Positions 35,222 to 44,905 of a stretch of 64,000 bases of DNA are shown here, in pieces. The stretch is from CAVOAK01 sp963664465 (GTDB taxonomy: Bacteria; Pseudomonadota; Alphaproteobacteria; UBA8366; CAVOAK01). A program made the translations under genes and the position numbers. Position 1 is the stretch's first letter. Each line of letters begins with the position of its first letter. The stretch lies in contig CAXXSU010000016.1 of the NCBI GenBank assembly GCA_963664465.2, positions 62,001 to 126,000 of the forward strand, written 5' to 3'. The notes beneath the pieces were generated by a model. That model made no database searches. It had not been told where the DNA came from and saw nothing but the letters and a program-made list of their open reading frames with translations.

Positions 35222-36885
35222 GCTCTGTCGCCGACGATCAAGCGTTCGGCGGCCGCACGCGCCTCGGCAGTGATCCGGGCGCCTGAGAGCATACGGGCAA
35301 CCTCCTCGCGGCGGTCCTTTTCGTCTAGCCGGTCGACACCGGTGACGGCCGCGTCGCCAAGCTCCGTCTTCTCGACGCGCAGATGATCCGTACCGCGAGC
35401 GGCGACCTGTGGCGAATGCGTGACAACCAATACCTGCGTCCGGTCTGCCAGCAGCGCCAGGCGCTCGCCAACGGCATTCGCAGTTGCGCCACCGATCGCG
35501 CTATCCACCTCATCGAAAATAATTGTGGGGACCTGTTCGACTTCGATCAGGGTTAGTTTGAGCGCCAGCATCATGCGCGACAGCTCGCCGCCGGACGCAA
35601 TCTTGGAAAGTGAGCCGGCCGGCATCCCTGGGTTTGTCGATACCAAAAATTCAACCCGATCGGACCCCTTCGCATTCCATCGTTCTTCCTCGAGCGCGCT
35701 CAACGATACCGTAAGGCGGGCTTTTTCGAGCTTGAGCGCAGGAAATTCATTCATCACCGCTGCTTCAAGACGTGTCGTAGCGCCCGCGCGCTGCTTGCTC
35801 AAAGTTCCGGATTTTTTCACAAAATCACTGCGCGCCAAGCGCGCGGCCTCGTCGAGCTGCGCCAATGTGTCCGATTGCGTCTCGATCAAGGCGAGCCGCT
35901 GCCGGAGATCTTCGGTTAGGGGCGCCAGCTCATCCGTGCCGACATCGTGTTTCCGCGCTAACTCCCGCAGTGCGTGCAAGCGATCTTCCACTTCCTCAAG
36001 GCGACTGTCGCCATGTTCTATGGTGTCTGCTGCGGCGCGTAGTTCGCGCAACGCATCCTCAATGTTTGCGACCGTACCGTCTAACGCGGTGATTGTACTA
36101 TCCAGCTGTCCGCCCGATTTGTCGGCGACGCGGCTGAGCAGACTTCGCGCTGCCGACAGCGAGTCTTCTGCGCCGTCGGCGCCAGTGAGTTTGGACAACG
36201 CGCCATTAACTGCCGCAACAAGTTGCTCCGCATGCATGAGGACCATCCGCGTACTCGCGAGCTGATTCTCCTCGCCGGCCTGCGGCGCGAGGAGATCAAG
36301 TTCCTCGACGGCGTGGTGGAGATATTCCTGGTCAGCGAGCGCCTTAGCTGCGCGCTCTGAAGCACTCTCGAGCGATTCTGCCGCGTTGCGCCATGCTTGA
36401 AATGCAACCACAACCGCATTTCTGGCCGCGCCACAACCGCCATACGCATCGAGCAGGTCGCAATGCGTTCCAATGTCGGATAGGCGGTGTTGCTCGAATT
36501 GACCCTGCATCTCGACCAGGTGACTGCCAATGTCGCGCAACAGTCCCACACTCGCAGACTGGTCGTTGACGAAGGCGCGGCTACGCCCATCTGCGCTCAG
36601 CACCCGGCGGAGCAGAAGTGGTGGGTCGGCGTCGATACCGTGCTCGGATAGCAAAGTCGTTAGCTGACCGTCCATCGGCTCGAATTCAGCCGTTACGACG
36701 GCGCGGTCTGCGCCGTGGCGTACCAGCGCACTGTCTCCGCGGGCGCCCAGGGCTAAACCCAAGGCATCGAGCAGAATCGATTTTCCGGCGCCGGTTTCGC
36801 CGGTCAGCACACACAAGCCGTTTGAAAAGGTGAGATCCAACTGGTCGATAAGTACAACATCGCGGATCGACAGAGCCGTCAGCAT
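35218..36885 (-). CDS. recN: DNA repair protein RecN
   Basis: 555 residues from ATG 36885, 7 bases after bamD; a GTG at 36915 inside bamD is the alternative. An SMC-like ATPase that gathers broken DNA ends. Walker A is LTGETGAGKSILLDALG. The middle is coiled-coil (many Ala/Glu/Leu repeats around residues 150-380). The ABC signature is GSLSKIASGGELSRMMLALK, Walker B is IIFDEVDSAIGG, and the D/H-loop is VVTHSPQVAARG. All family features are present. Confidence 0.95.
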   Translation of the reverse strand: MLTALSIRDVVLIDQLDLTFSNGLCVLTGETGAGKSILLDALGLALGARGDSALVRHGADRAVVTAEFEPMDGQLTTLLSEHGIDADPPLLLRRVLSADGRSRAFVNDQSASVGLLRDIGSHLVEMQGQFEQHRLSDIGTHCDLLDAYGGCGAARNAVVVAFQAWRNAAESLESASERAAKALADQEYLHHAVEELDLLAPQAGEENQLASTRMVLMHAEQLVAAVNGALSKLTGADGAEDSLSAARSLLSRVADKSGGQLDSTITALDGTVANIEDALRELRAAADTIEHGDSRLEEVEDRLHALRELARKHDVGTDELAPLTEDLRQRLALIETQSDTLAQLDEAARLARSDFVKKSGTLSKQRAGATTRLEAAVMNEFPALKLEKARLTVSLSALEEERWNAKGSDRVEFLVSTNPGMPAGSLSKIASGGELSRMMLALKLTLIEVEQVPTIIFDEVDSAIGGATANAVGERLALLADRTQVLVVTHSPQVAARGTDHLRVEKTELGDAAVTGVDRLDEKDRREEVARMLSGARITAEARAAAERLIVGDRA

Positions 36886-36892
36886 CGTGTTG

Positions 36893-37693
36893 TCAGAAGA
36901 CCCAGTTCCAGACACGGCTCAGCCAGGAACTTTTCTTGATGTCGGGCTGCAGTTCGCGTCCTCGTAGCAGCGCATAGCTGTCTTTGTACCAATCGCTGCC
37001 CGGATAGTTGTGCCCGAGCACGGCGGCGGCGGTTTGGGCTTCGTCGGTGACTCCCAAGGCGAGATAGGCTTCAGTGAGTCTATGCAAGGCTTCGGGGACG
37101 TGGGTTGTCGTCTGATATCGTTCGATGACTTCACGGAAGCGGTTAATCGCCGCCAGATGGTGGCCTTGTTTCAAGTAGTACCGGCCGATTTCCATACCCT
37201 TGCCGGCCAGATGATCGCGCGTCAGGTCAATCTTCAGTCTTCCATCCCGCGCGTAGGTGGTATCAGGAAAGCGGCGAACCACATCTTGAAGCGAACGCAT
37301 CGCCAGTTCCGTCATTTTCTGATCTCGGCCGATGTCGGAGATCTGCTCGTAGTAGGAAAGCGCCTTCAAGTAATACGCATAGGCGATGTCGCGATTGCCG
37401 GGATGAAGTTCAATAAAGCGGTCGAGTGCGATTATGGCCTCATCGTAGGCATCTCTTTGATAGTTAGCGTAGGCTGACATGAGCTGAGCTTTGGTCGCCC
37501 AGGCGGAATAGGGGTGCTGACGTTCGACTTCGTCAAAATGTCGGGTCGCGGTGATATACCGGCCCGACTCCATCGCATCCATTCCCTCATTGTAAAGCGT
37601 CTCGACTGCCTGCTCCTTGTATTCAGGTTCTGCGTTATTGGTACACGCCGCAAGAACGGCAACAAACGCGAGCCCCGCCAACTTGCCAGCCAT
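36893..37693 (-). CDS. bamD: Outer-membrane assembly lipoprotein BamD
   Basis: 266 residues if read from ATG 37693, chosen because it gives a compact lipoprotein signal (MAGKLAGLAFVAVLAACTNN, lipidated Cys at 17). An upstream ATG at 37798 would add 35 residues before it. BamD is a tetratricopeptide-repeat subunit of the BAM complex and contacts BamA. Repeats are visible: VETLYNEGMDAMESGRYITA, YPYSAWATKAQLMSAYANYQ, NRDIAYAYYLKALSYYEQI, RFPDTTYARD and AINRFREVIERYQTT. Placement between lpxC and recN is the usual alphaproteobacterial order. Confidence 0.93.
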   Translation of the reverse strand: MAGKLAGLAFVAVLAACTNNAEPEYKEQAVETLYNEGMDAMESGRYITATRHFDEVERQHPYSAWATKAQLMSAYANYQRDAYDEAIIALDRFIELHPGNRDIAYAYYLKALSYYEQISDIGRDQKMTELAMRSLQDVVRRFPDTTYARDGRLKIDLTRDHLAGKGMEIGRYYLKQGHHLAAINRFREVIERYQTTTHVPEALHRLTEAYLALGVTDEAQTAAAVLGHNYPGSDWYKDSYALLRGRELQPDIKKSSWLSRVWNWVF

Positions 37694-37867
37694 TCCGGAA
37701 GCGGGCAGCGGCGTCCGAGCAAAGTGCAGATAACGCCGCAACTTGCTCCGACGGCAACTGATTGCGCCACGGATCGAGAACATCTGTGAAATATACATGG
37801 AGGCGGACGCATACCCAAGCGTCGCGACGCCAAATCCGAGGATCAGAATCCTGGCAGGTAAGTGCAG

Positions 37868-38836
37868 TTAGGCGAGTGCGGCAAGCGGGAGTTCCTGCCA
37901 ATCGGCCTGACCGGCATGCGCAGGCGTCGCGGCTGCTGCCTCAAGCTCGTCCATCGCCACCAGTCTCCATGCGCTTTGATCGGCGAACAGCGTCCGCAAC
38001 AATTGGTTATTAATGGAATGTCCAGCGCGGTTGCCGTTGAATCGGCCATGAAGCGGGCCACCCAGGAGATAAAGATCGCCGATGCAGTCGAGCGCTTTAT
38101 GACGCACGAACTCGTCGGCATAACGCAACCCGTCTTCATTCATGATGCCGTCGGCGCTGACGACGACCGCGTTGTCGAGCGAACCGCCTAGAGCAAGACC
38201 GGCTGTCCGAAGAGTCTCTACTTCCTTCAGAAATCCAAACGTCCGCGCACGGCATATTTGTGATTTGAAGAAATCGGGCGATAAATCAAATTTCAAATCC
38301 TGCTGGCCAATCGCAGGGTGGCTGAAATCAATACCGAGGCTGATCGAAAAACCAGCCCATGGCTCCAACGAGACTTCCGCATTGCCGTTCTTCACGTCGA
38401 CTCGCCGCAGGATTTGGATGGCGCGGCGCGGCGCCGGTTGTTCAACGATCCCAGCGCACTCGATGAGGAAGACAAACGGCTCGGCACTGCCGTCCATAAT
38501 CGGAACTTCAGGTCCATTGAGTTCGACGATCGCATTGTCAATCTCACAACCCGCCAGGGCCGCCATGAGATGCTCCACGGTGCCCACTGAAACATCGCTT
38601 TGGTTGATCAAAGTCGTGCAGAGCCGCGTGTCGCCCACATTGTCAAAACGCGCGGCTATATCGCCGTCGCCGTTACGAATATCTGTGCGGCGGAAAATTA
38701 TGCCCGTATCCGGGTCCGCAGCGTGCAGCGACATCGTCAGTTTTCGGCCGGTATGCAGACCTACACCACTGCAATGAATCGTATTCTTAAGTGTGTGTTG
38801 GCGAATTGGCGCCTGTGATCCTGCCGTCTGCACCAT
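37868..38836 (-). CDS. lpxC: UDP-3-O-acyl-N-acetylglucosamine deacetylase
   Basis: 322 residues; commits UDP-sugar to lipid A synthesis. Zinc ligands are His89 in VGTVEHLMAALAG and the His and Asp of FVRHKALDCIGDLYLLGG; the downstream HGRFNGNRAGH holds the catalytic base histidine. ELNGPEVPIMDGSAEPFV is a family segment. In this cluster lpxC follows ftsZ, with a 200-base gap containing a strong hairpin. LpxC level is usually controlled by proteolysis; the C-terminus here ends in an alanine-rich segment. Confidence 0.96.
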   Translation of the reverse strand: MVQTAGSQAPIRQHTLKNTIHCSGVGLHTGRKLTMSLHAADPDTGIIFRRTDIRNGDGDIAARFDNVGDTRLCTTLINQSDVSVGTVEHLMAALAGCEIDNAIVELNGPEVPIMDGSAEPFVFLIECAGIVEQPAPRRAIQILRRVDVKNGNAEVSLEPWAGFSISLGIDFSHPAIGQQDLKFDLSPDFFKSQICRARTFGFLKEVETLRTAGLALGGSLDNAVVVSADGIMNEDGLRYADEFVRHKALDCIGDLYLLGGPLHGRFNGNRAGHSINNQLLRTLFADQSAWRLVAMDELEAAAATPAHAGQADWQELPLAALA

Positions 38837-38974
38837 GGATCGGAGTCTTCCCCTCAGTTAGTCTGATCGCGGCCAATCAGTTTTCTCCCTTAACGGGAGT
38901 TGTCAGCGTCACGGCTGACCGCAAAGCCCTACCAATACGGCCTGATAACTACAAATCACTCTTTGTTACCGATT

Positions 38975-39010
38975 GTTACGTGGCCGACCTACCGGGAACG
39001 GCCACGTAAC
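38975..39010. terminator. Strong hairpin between ftsZ and lpxC
   Basis: GTTACGTGGCCG at 38975-38986 pairs perfectly over 12 bases with CGGCCACGTAAC at 38999-39010. It sits about 30 bases past the ftsZ stop. No T-run follows in the minus direction, so it could be an attenuator, an mRNA-stabilising 3' end for ftsZ, or a terminator with accessory factors. Confidence 0.6.
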
Positions 39011-39039
39011 CCATTGACGTAGAACAATTAAATTTGCGA

Positions 39040-40797
39040 TCAGTTTGCTTGACGACGAAGGAATGCAGGGATCTCCAGCATCTCCTCCTCGGCCAGAGAA
39101 GTGGGCTCGCGTTTTGCGTCTTCGAGTCCTTTGAGTGCCGGTTGACTGCTCGTCGTTTCACTCGGCTCTTGTGAGGAAACGATATGCGGCACCGGATCAT
39201 GCGATTGCGGCGTCGCATCGGGTACCGGACCCGCTGCGAGCGCCGGTTCCGCACTTGGAGACGCTGAGTTTACGGCTTCGTCGTCAGAGTCCGATTTGTC
39301 TTCGGTGCGAGTTCGACCAGCGCCCGTCATCCGCTCGAACAGCGTCAAACCGCGACGGCGTTTGCTCTGTGGGACGGGGCTGGCATTCTCGATCGCTGCC
39401 GCTGCAAACGGTTCCGCAAGTCGACCGCCATCCTTTGATTTGCCGGCAACCAAGGGGCGCGGAGGTATGAAGGGCTCTTGGGGGTCCAAGGACGGATCAG
39501 AATCTTCGGAGGATTGCGACGGTGGTTCCGTCTGGGCGATGCCCTCGGTGGCGTGTTCCGTCGGCGGAGTGTCGGCCACAGCCGCCGCCGGGCTTTCGCT
39601 GGATGCTGGCTCAGAACGATCGCGGTCTGGCTCATCAGTCGCAGCAGGCTCGCTGGATCCACCATCGCTCGGTACTGAAGCGTCACCGTCATCGTCGGTG
39701 GTCGGTAGAGCTTGGCCTTGATCGGCCGGTCGGGCCGAATCCGGCTCGCTTTTGTTGTCCCGCAAAGGAATGGCTGAGGGAATGGGACCTGATAAGCCGA
39801 GCGGTTCGGTTCGAGGTATCTCCGATTCGTCGACGTCGATTCCTGTTGCTACCATGGACACGCGCATCTTGCCGCTCAGCGCTTCATCAAATGTCGACCC
39901 GAATATAATGAGTGCATCTGAGTAGACCTCCTCGCGGATCCGGTTTGCCGCTTCATCGACCTCGAACAACGTCATGTCATTGCCACCGGTGATGTTGATC
40001 AGCACACCCCGCGCGCCCTTCATCGTGACGTCATCGAGCAGCGGGTTCGAAATCGCCGCTTCGGCAGCGTCGAGCGCACGCTTGTCTCCCTCAGCTTCGC
40101 CGGTGCCCATCATGGCCTTGCCCATTTCGCTCATCACCGTGCGTATGTCGGCAAAGTCCAAGTTGATGAGTCCAGGCATGACCATCAGATCGGTCACACC
40201 ACGCACACCGGAGTGCAGCACGTCATCGGCCATCTTGAAGGCATCGGCGAAGGTTGTTTTTTCGTTGGCTACGCGGAACAGGTTCTGATTGGGGATGATG
40301 AGCAGCGTATCGACATATTGCTGCAGCTCTTCGATGCCGGCCTCGGCAATTTGCATGCGCTGCGTACCCTCAAACTGAAACGGCTTGGTGACGACGCCGA
40401 CGGTCAGAATTCCCTGGTCGCGGGCAGCCTGAGCTATTACGGGAGCCGCGCCGGTTCCTGTACCACCTCCCATCCCGGCGGTGATGAACACCATATGGCT
40501 GGAACTGATGTGATCGAGGATTTCCTCCAGCGCCTCCTCGGCCGCAGCCCGCCCGACGTCGGGCCGAGAACCGGCGCCGAGGCCGCGTGTGATCGTCACG
40601 CCTAGCTGGATCTTGCGTTCGCCCAGGAACTGTTCGAGCGCCTGCGCGTCGGTGTTGCAGACGACAAATTTCACACCTTCAAGGTTGGCGCGAATCATAT
40701 TGTTAACTGCGTTTCCGCCGGCGCCGCCGACGCCGACTACAGTTATTTGCGGTCTCAAGTCCTGGTCTGATTTGGGCATTGAAAGATTAATCGTCAT
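39040..40797 (-). CDS. ftsZ: Cell division protein FtsZ
   Basis: 585 residues from ATG 40797, with GGAGG 5 bases upstream; a GTG one codon earlier is too near the site. The tubulin-like GTPase forms the division ring. Motifs: VVGVGGAGGNAVNNMI, GGGTGTGAAPVIAQ, and the NLDFADIRTVMSEMGKAMMGT loop. The folded domain ends near residue 320. A long acidic, proline- and serine-rich linker of about 240 residues then leads to the membrane-partner peptide EIPAFLRRQAN. The linker is far longer than in E. coli (383 residues in all) but typical of alphaproteobacteria. Confidence 0.97.
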   Translation of the reverse strand: MTINLSMPKSDQDLRPQITVVGVGGAGGNAVNNMIRANLEGVKFVVCNTDAQALEQFLGERKIQLGVTITRGLGAGSRPDVGRAAAEEALEEILDHISSSHMVFITAGMGGGTGTGAAPVIAQAARDQGILTVGVVTKPFQFEGTQRMQIAEAGIEELQQYVDTLLIIPNQNLFRVANEKTTFADAFKMADDVLHSGVRGVTDLMVMPGLINLDFADIRTVMSEMGKAMMGTGEAEGDKRALDAAEAAISNPLLDDVTMKGARGVLINITGGNDMTLFEVDEAANRIREEVYSDALIIFGSTFDEALSGKMRVSMVATGIDVDESEIPRTEPLGLSGPIPSAIPLRDNKSEPDSARPADQGQALPTTDDDGDASVPSDGGSSEPAATDEPDRDRSEPASSESPAAAVADTPPTEHATEGIAQTEPPSQSSEDSDPSLDPQEPFIPPRPLVAGKSKDGGRLAEPFAAAAIENASPVPQSKRRRGLTLFERMTGAGRTRTEDKSDSDDEAVNSASPSAEPALAAGPVPDATPQSHDPVPHIVSSQEPSETTSSQPALKGLEDAKREPTSLAEEEMLEIPAFLRRQAN

Positions 40798-40901
40798 CAC
40801 AGCCTCCGCTGTTGCCTAACAGTTCGATAGGGTTCCGGCAAGAGTTGCCGGAGTCATGCCGCTGCAAGTCCACGAGCAGCGGTCGATTGGAAGGAGGGCG
40901 G

Positions 40902-42188
40902 CTAGAAGTTCTCACGGAACCACCCTCCGAGACGGCCGATCAGACCGCCCGAAAGTTCATTCTGATGAGCGAGAATCGCGGGAATTTCATGGCGTTTGTC
41001 CGCTGCATAGGCGAGTAGTCCGGCAGCGGTTGAAAAGGCTGGGCCGCCGGTGGCGTCGGCAAGGCCATTGACACGAATAGGCCGTCCCATGCGGATCTGC
41101 TTGTCGAGTATTTGCGCCGCCAGTTCACGCAGCCCTGGCAGTTGGCTGCCGCCGCCGGTCAACACGACACGGCGACCGGCTGTCCTTTCAAGGCCGCTTG
41201 CCGTCAACCGGGCGCGCACCAACTCCAGAATTTCCTCAATCCGGGGCGCAATGATCCCGACCAAAATCGATTTGGGGACTTGGCTGGCATGGTTGTCGGC
41301 GTCATCTCCGATTTGCGGCGCATTGACGATATCACGCTCGTCGGTAGGAGAAGGTAGGGCGTTGCCGTGGAGCGTCTTCAGTCTTTCGGCGTGGGCGATT
41401 GAGGTCGACAGGCCTCGGGCAATATCATTCGTGACATTGACACCACCGACTGGAATTGCATCGGTGAAGACGGCCGAGCCGTCGTAAAAGACAGCGATGG
41501 TCGTCGTACCGCCGCCGATGTCGATCAGCGTAACCCCGAGATCGGTTTCATCTTCGACAAGACACGCCAAACCAGAGGCATACGGGCTGACTACAAGTTC
41601 AGAGAGATCGAGATGGCACCGACTGATGGCAGTCTCAAGATTTCGCGCAGAGCTCTCATCTATCGTTACGAGATGCACGTTGACGGCCAGCTCCGCGCCG
41701 TGCAGTCCGCGCGGATCGCGAATACCGTTTGAGCCGTCGATGCTGTAGGCGGTGGGAATCGCGTGGAGCAGCATGCGGTGCGGTTCATGTGGCAGCATGC
41801 GAATGTCATTGGACAGACGCCTCATGTCTGCGTCACCGATGGATGAGTTGCCGATCGGCAAGTTGCGCTCGACCGCATCGCTCTTCGGGCGCCCACCGCC
41901 AATGCTGGCGATCACATGGCGGATCGTAGCCCCTGCCATTTTCTCTGCAGCATGAACGGACGCGCGAATAGACGTCTCCGCGGCCTCCATGTCGACGATG
42001 GAACCCGCCTTAAGACCGTTGCTAGCATGATGGCCGATGCCGGTGACGCGAATCACGCCGCTGTCGTCCAGCACTGCGATGAAGCAGCATACTTTCGTTG
42101 TGCCGACATCGAGCGCCACGATTGTTCCATCTCGAACCACGATAGCTAATCCCTCGCTCGTTGCGGCCGTACGCGTGGCCATGGGCAT
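40902..42188 (-). CDS. ftsA: Cell division protein FtsA
   Basis: 428 residues; actin-fold membrane tether of FtsZ. Nucleotide-binding segments are IVALDVGTTKVCCFIAVL, VTLIDIGGGTTTIAVFYDGS and VVLTGGGSQLPGLREL. The C-terminal amphipathic helix, which inserts in the membrane, is LSGGLIGRLGGWFREN. ATG 42188; the N-terminus is a short extra 14-residue tail. It follows ftsQ by 7 bases and precedes ftsZ by about 100 bases, where a separate ftsZ promoter may lie. Confidence 0.95.
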   Translation of the reverse strand: MPMATRTAATSEGLAIVVRDGTIVALDVGTTKVCCFIAVLDDSGVIRVTGIGHHASNGLKAGSIVDMEAAETSIRASVHAAEKMAGATIRHVIASIGGGRPKSDAVERNLPIGNSSIGDADMRRLSNDIRMLPHEPHRMLLHAIPTAYSIDGSNGIRDPRGLHGAELAVNVHLVTIDESSARNLETAISRCHLDLSELVVSPYASGLACLVEDETDLGVTLIDIGGGTTTIAVFYDGSAVFTDAIPVGGVNVTNDIARGLSTSIAHAERLKTLHGNALPSPTDERDIVNAPQIGDDADNHASQVPKSILVGIIAPRIEEILELVRARLTASGLERTAGRRVVLTGGGSQLPGLRELAAQILDKQIRMGRPIRVNGLADATGGPAFSTAAGLLAYAADKRHEIPAILAHQNELSGGLIGRLGGWFRENF

Positions 42189-42195
42189 GTTTGCA

Positions 42196-43056
42196 TCACG
42201 TGTGTTCCCCCGGAGTCCGCAAGCGAAGTGCGGCCGCCGGCCTCACTCGCACCACGAGCCGCTCGGGCACACGGAGATCAATGGCGATGATGTCGCGCTC
42301 GAGCAGACCATGCTCGGCCTGTAGTTCCGCAAGACGGTCCCAGGCTGCTTGCGGATTCTCCTCGGGCAGTCGTACGTCCACGTCGTTGTCGAAGCGAAGA
42401 TTCCAACGTCGATCCGAGACACGTACTGCAGCCGCGACCCGCTCCATCAGTTGCGGATGGGTGTTGAGCATCGTGAGTAATGTTGCTGCATGACGCGGTG
42501 CCTCTGCTCCGACGATCAACGTCAGGCCGCGGCTGTCTTTCACATCGCTGTCGCCGATCACCGCTCCGTCCGCGTCAACCAGCGCGAACTGCCCGTTGTG
42601 TTGCCATATCGCAATCGGTCTGCGCTCGACCAGGTGGACAAAGATCGTATCCGGAATACGTCGCTCGACGTTGGCGTCGGCAATCCAGCCGAGTTCGAGC
42701 AGCCGCCGACGTGCGGCCGATGGTTTGAAGGCAAGAATTGGGTCGCCGCGGCGTGCGTCGATCGCGGACATGAGATCACTTCGCTTCGTCTCATGTCGCC
42801 CTACGACCAATATTTCCTCGACTGTGAGACCGGCTTCAACCGTCATGTCGAGCAGGGTTGTCTGCAGCTGATTGACGAGCGCGGTCGCAACGCCTGAACG
42901 AAATGCCCAAACGCCGCCTGCTGCCGCCGCAACGAGACTCGTACTCAGGGCGACGACAAATACCGTGGCGATCCGACGCCATTTAGTGTGCACAGAGGTG
43001 CGTCGGGATGCATTCCGCGCCGCGGTCGTTCGCTTGCTGGCCTTTACGCGTCGCAT
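42196..43056 (-). CDS. ftsQ: Cell division protein FtsQ
   Basis: 286 residues. A basic cytoplasmic N-terminus (about 30 residues), one membrane helix (FVVALSTSLVAAAAGGVWAF), then a POTRA domain (LTVEEILVVGRHETKRSDLM) and the beta domain with NVERRIPDTIFVHLVERRPI. It bridges FtsB/FtsL and FtsW/FtsI in the divisome. The start overlaps the ddl stop by 13 bases. The C-terminus is arginine-rich. Confidence 0.92.
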   Translation of the reverse strand: MRRVKASKRTTAARNASRRTSVHTKWRRIATVFVVALSTSLVAAAAGGVWAFRSGVATALVNQLQTTLLDMTVEAGLTVEEILVVGRHETKRSDLMSAIDARRGDPILAFKPSAARRRLLELGWIADANVERRIPDTIFVHLVERRPIAIWQHNGQFALVDADGAVIGDSDVKDSRGLTLIVGAEAPRHAATLLTMLNTHPQLMERVAAAVRVSDRRWNLRFDNDVDVRLPEENPQAAWDRLAELQAEHGLLERDIIAIDLRVPERLVVRVRPAAALRLRTPGEHT

Positions 43057-43973
43057 GTTGCTGCCTCCACCATCAGTGCCACCAACTCAGGAAAAGATTG
43101 GCCGCGATGGGCGGCTTGTTCGGGGACCAGCGATAAAGGGGTCATGCCGGGCTGCGTGTTGATCTCCAGGAGATAAAGGCGTCCCTGATCGTCTCCCGAA
43201 TCGTCGTAGCGGAAGTCGGCGCGGCTGACGCCCCGGCAACCCAGGAGATTATGCGCGCGCGTTGCGTAGTCTTTGGCTTGCTGTTCGGTCGCGGCTGGGA
43301 TCGGGGCTGGACAGAGATGCTCGGTCTCGCCCTTGGAATATTTGGCCGTGTAGCTGTAGAAGCCGTCACGCGGCCGAAGTTCCGTCACGCCGAGCGCAGT
43401 GCCGTCTGCCACTGCCACTGTAAGCTCGCGACCAGGGATATAGCGTTCCACAAGAACTTTGTTGCCAAAGGTCCATTCATCGAGCGGCACATGGTTGTCA
43501 CCGGCGTGCACGATATGGACGCCGACGCTCGACCCCTCGTTCACGGGTTTGATGACGTAGGGACGTGGAAGTGCGGGCTCATCTCGTCGGAGTTCTTCGA
43601 CATCGGTGATCCGACCTTCGGGACAGGGAATCCCTGCTGCCGCGAATAACTGTTTCGCCATCGGCTTGTTCATCGCAACCGCGGAGGCGAGAAGCCCAGA
43701 ATGCGTGTATGGAATGCCCAAAAAGTTGAGCACCGCCTGAATCGTGCCGTCTTCGCCAAACCGGCCGTGCAGCGCGTTGAACACGACGTCCGGCTGTGGC
43801 TCCAGTGCATCGAGGAGTTTTCGCAAGTCGCGGTGCACATCGATTTGCGATACGCGATATCCGGCTTCCTCGAGCCCTGTCGCGCAGGCGGCGCCGCTGA
43901 CAAGTGAAACTTCTCGCTCACTCGACCATCCGCCCATCAGGACCGCCACATGTTTTGCTGAATGTTCGGTCAT
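43044..43973 (-). CDS. ddl: D-alanine--D-alanine ligase
   Basis: 309 residues; makes the D-Ala-D-Ala dipeptide added by MurF. ATP-grasp motifs: VAVLMGGWSSEREVSLVSG, YVIKPVNEGSSVGVHIV, LVERYIPGRELTVAV, the omega-loop TAKYSKGETEH, and LYLLEINTQPGMTPLSLVP with the metal ligand residues. It overlaps murB by 4 bases (ATGA) and ftsQ by 13. Length matches DdlB-type enzymes. Confidence 0.96.
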   Translation of the reverse strand: MTEHSAKHVAVLMGGWSSEREVSLVSGAACATGLEEAGYRVSQIDVHRDLRKLLDALEPQPDVVFNALHGRFGEDGTIQAVLNFLGIPYTHSGLLASAVAMNKPMAKQLFAAAGIPCPEGRITDVEELRRDEPALPRPYVIKPVNEGSSVGVHIVHAGDNHVPLDEWTFGNKVLVERYIPGRELTVAVADGTALGVTELRPRDGFYSYTAKYSKGETEHLCPAPIPAATEQQAKDYATRAHNLLGCRGVSRADFRYDDSGDDQGRLYLLEINTQPGMTPLSLVPEQAAHRGQSFPELVALMVEAATCDA

Positions 43974-44905
43974 TCGCGGACCTCAGCGTCGCCAATCCGG
44001 CGGATTTCCCACTCCAGTTCGATGCCGCTGTTCTCGAAAACGCGCTGGCGCACTTCTTCCGCCAGCGTTTCCAGGTCATTGGCGCTGGCTTGTTTGGCGT
44101 TAACAAGGAAGTTGCAGTGCTTCTCAGACACCATGGCGCCGCCGCGTTTCAGACCTCGGCAACCGGCTTCCTCGATGACCTTCCAGGCTTTTTGACCGGG
44201 TGGATTTTTGAATGTCGAACCGCCGGTCGCGCCACGGGTAGGTTGGCTTTCGACCCTGTTCGCGGCGATCTCGTCCATTCTCTCCGCTATCTTTTGCGGT
44301 GAACCTTCGGCGCCTGCGAGTTCGGCCGCGACGAAAATGCGATCTTCGGCAACCCCACAATGTCGATAGCTAAAGTCGAGATTGGCTCGGTCGAGAACCG
44401 ACAATTCGCCTTTACGATCCAGAATGGTCGCAGCGACCGTAATGTCGCCGATTTCGCGTCCGTAGGCGCCTCCGTTCATGCGGAGTGTGCCGCCGATGGT
44501 GCCGGGTATTCCGGAGAGGAATTCCAGTCCGGTTATGGCGTTCTCCTGTGCGGTACGCGCGACATTCAGATCAAGTGCGCCGGCGCTGGCCCGAACGTGC
44601 GTGCCATCTACAACTATGTCATCGAAGCCCTGGCCCAGACGAACGACGACGCCCGCGACACCGCCGTCGCGAACCAGAATGTTGGAGCCGACGCCGATTA
44701 CGGTGACAGCTATCTCTGGCGGCGTGTTCGTCATGAATTGCTGAAGGTCATCGGGGTCGGCAGGCCGAAATAGGACCTCGGCCGGCCCGCCGACGCGGAA
44801 GCGCGAAAACCGCGAAAGATCGGCCTGTTCCAGATAGCGGCCACGTGTTGGCGGCAGGCGGCTGATAAGGCCGACATCTGACTGGTGGGCGCGCATGGCC
44901 ATCAT
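43970..44905 (-). CDS. murB: UDP-N-acetylenolpyruvoylglucosamine reductase
   Basis: 311 residues from ATG 44905, whose ATGA overlaps the murC stop; a longer frame reaches 45193 but lies inside murC. FAD enzyme reducing enolpyruvyl to lactyl. Motifs: FRVGGPAEVLFRPADPDDL, GVGSNILVRDGGVAGVVVRL, GLEFLSGIPGTIGGTLRMNG, and the catalytic serine in GATGGSTFKNPPG. Also EEAGCRGLKRGGAMVSEKHC. All family segments are present. Confidence 0.95.
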   Translation of the reverse strand: MMAMRAHQSDVGLISRLPPTRGRYLEQADLSRFSRFRVGGPAEVLFRPADPDDLQQFMTNTPPEIAVTVIGVGSNILVRDGGVAGVVVRLGQGFDDIVVDGTHVRASAGALDLNVARTAQENAITGLEFLSGIPGTIGGTLRMNGGAYGREIGDITVAATILDRKGELSVLDRANLDFSYRHCGVAEDRIFVAAELAGAEGSPQKIAERMDEIAANRVESQPTRGATGGSTFKNPPGQKAWKVIEEAGCRGLKRGGAMVSEKHCNFLVNAKQASANDLETLAEEVRQRVFENSGIELEWEIRRIGDAEVRE

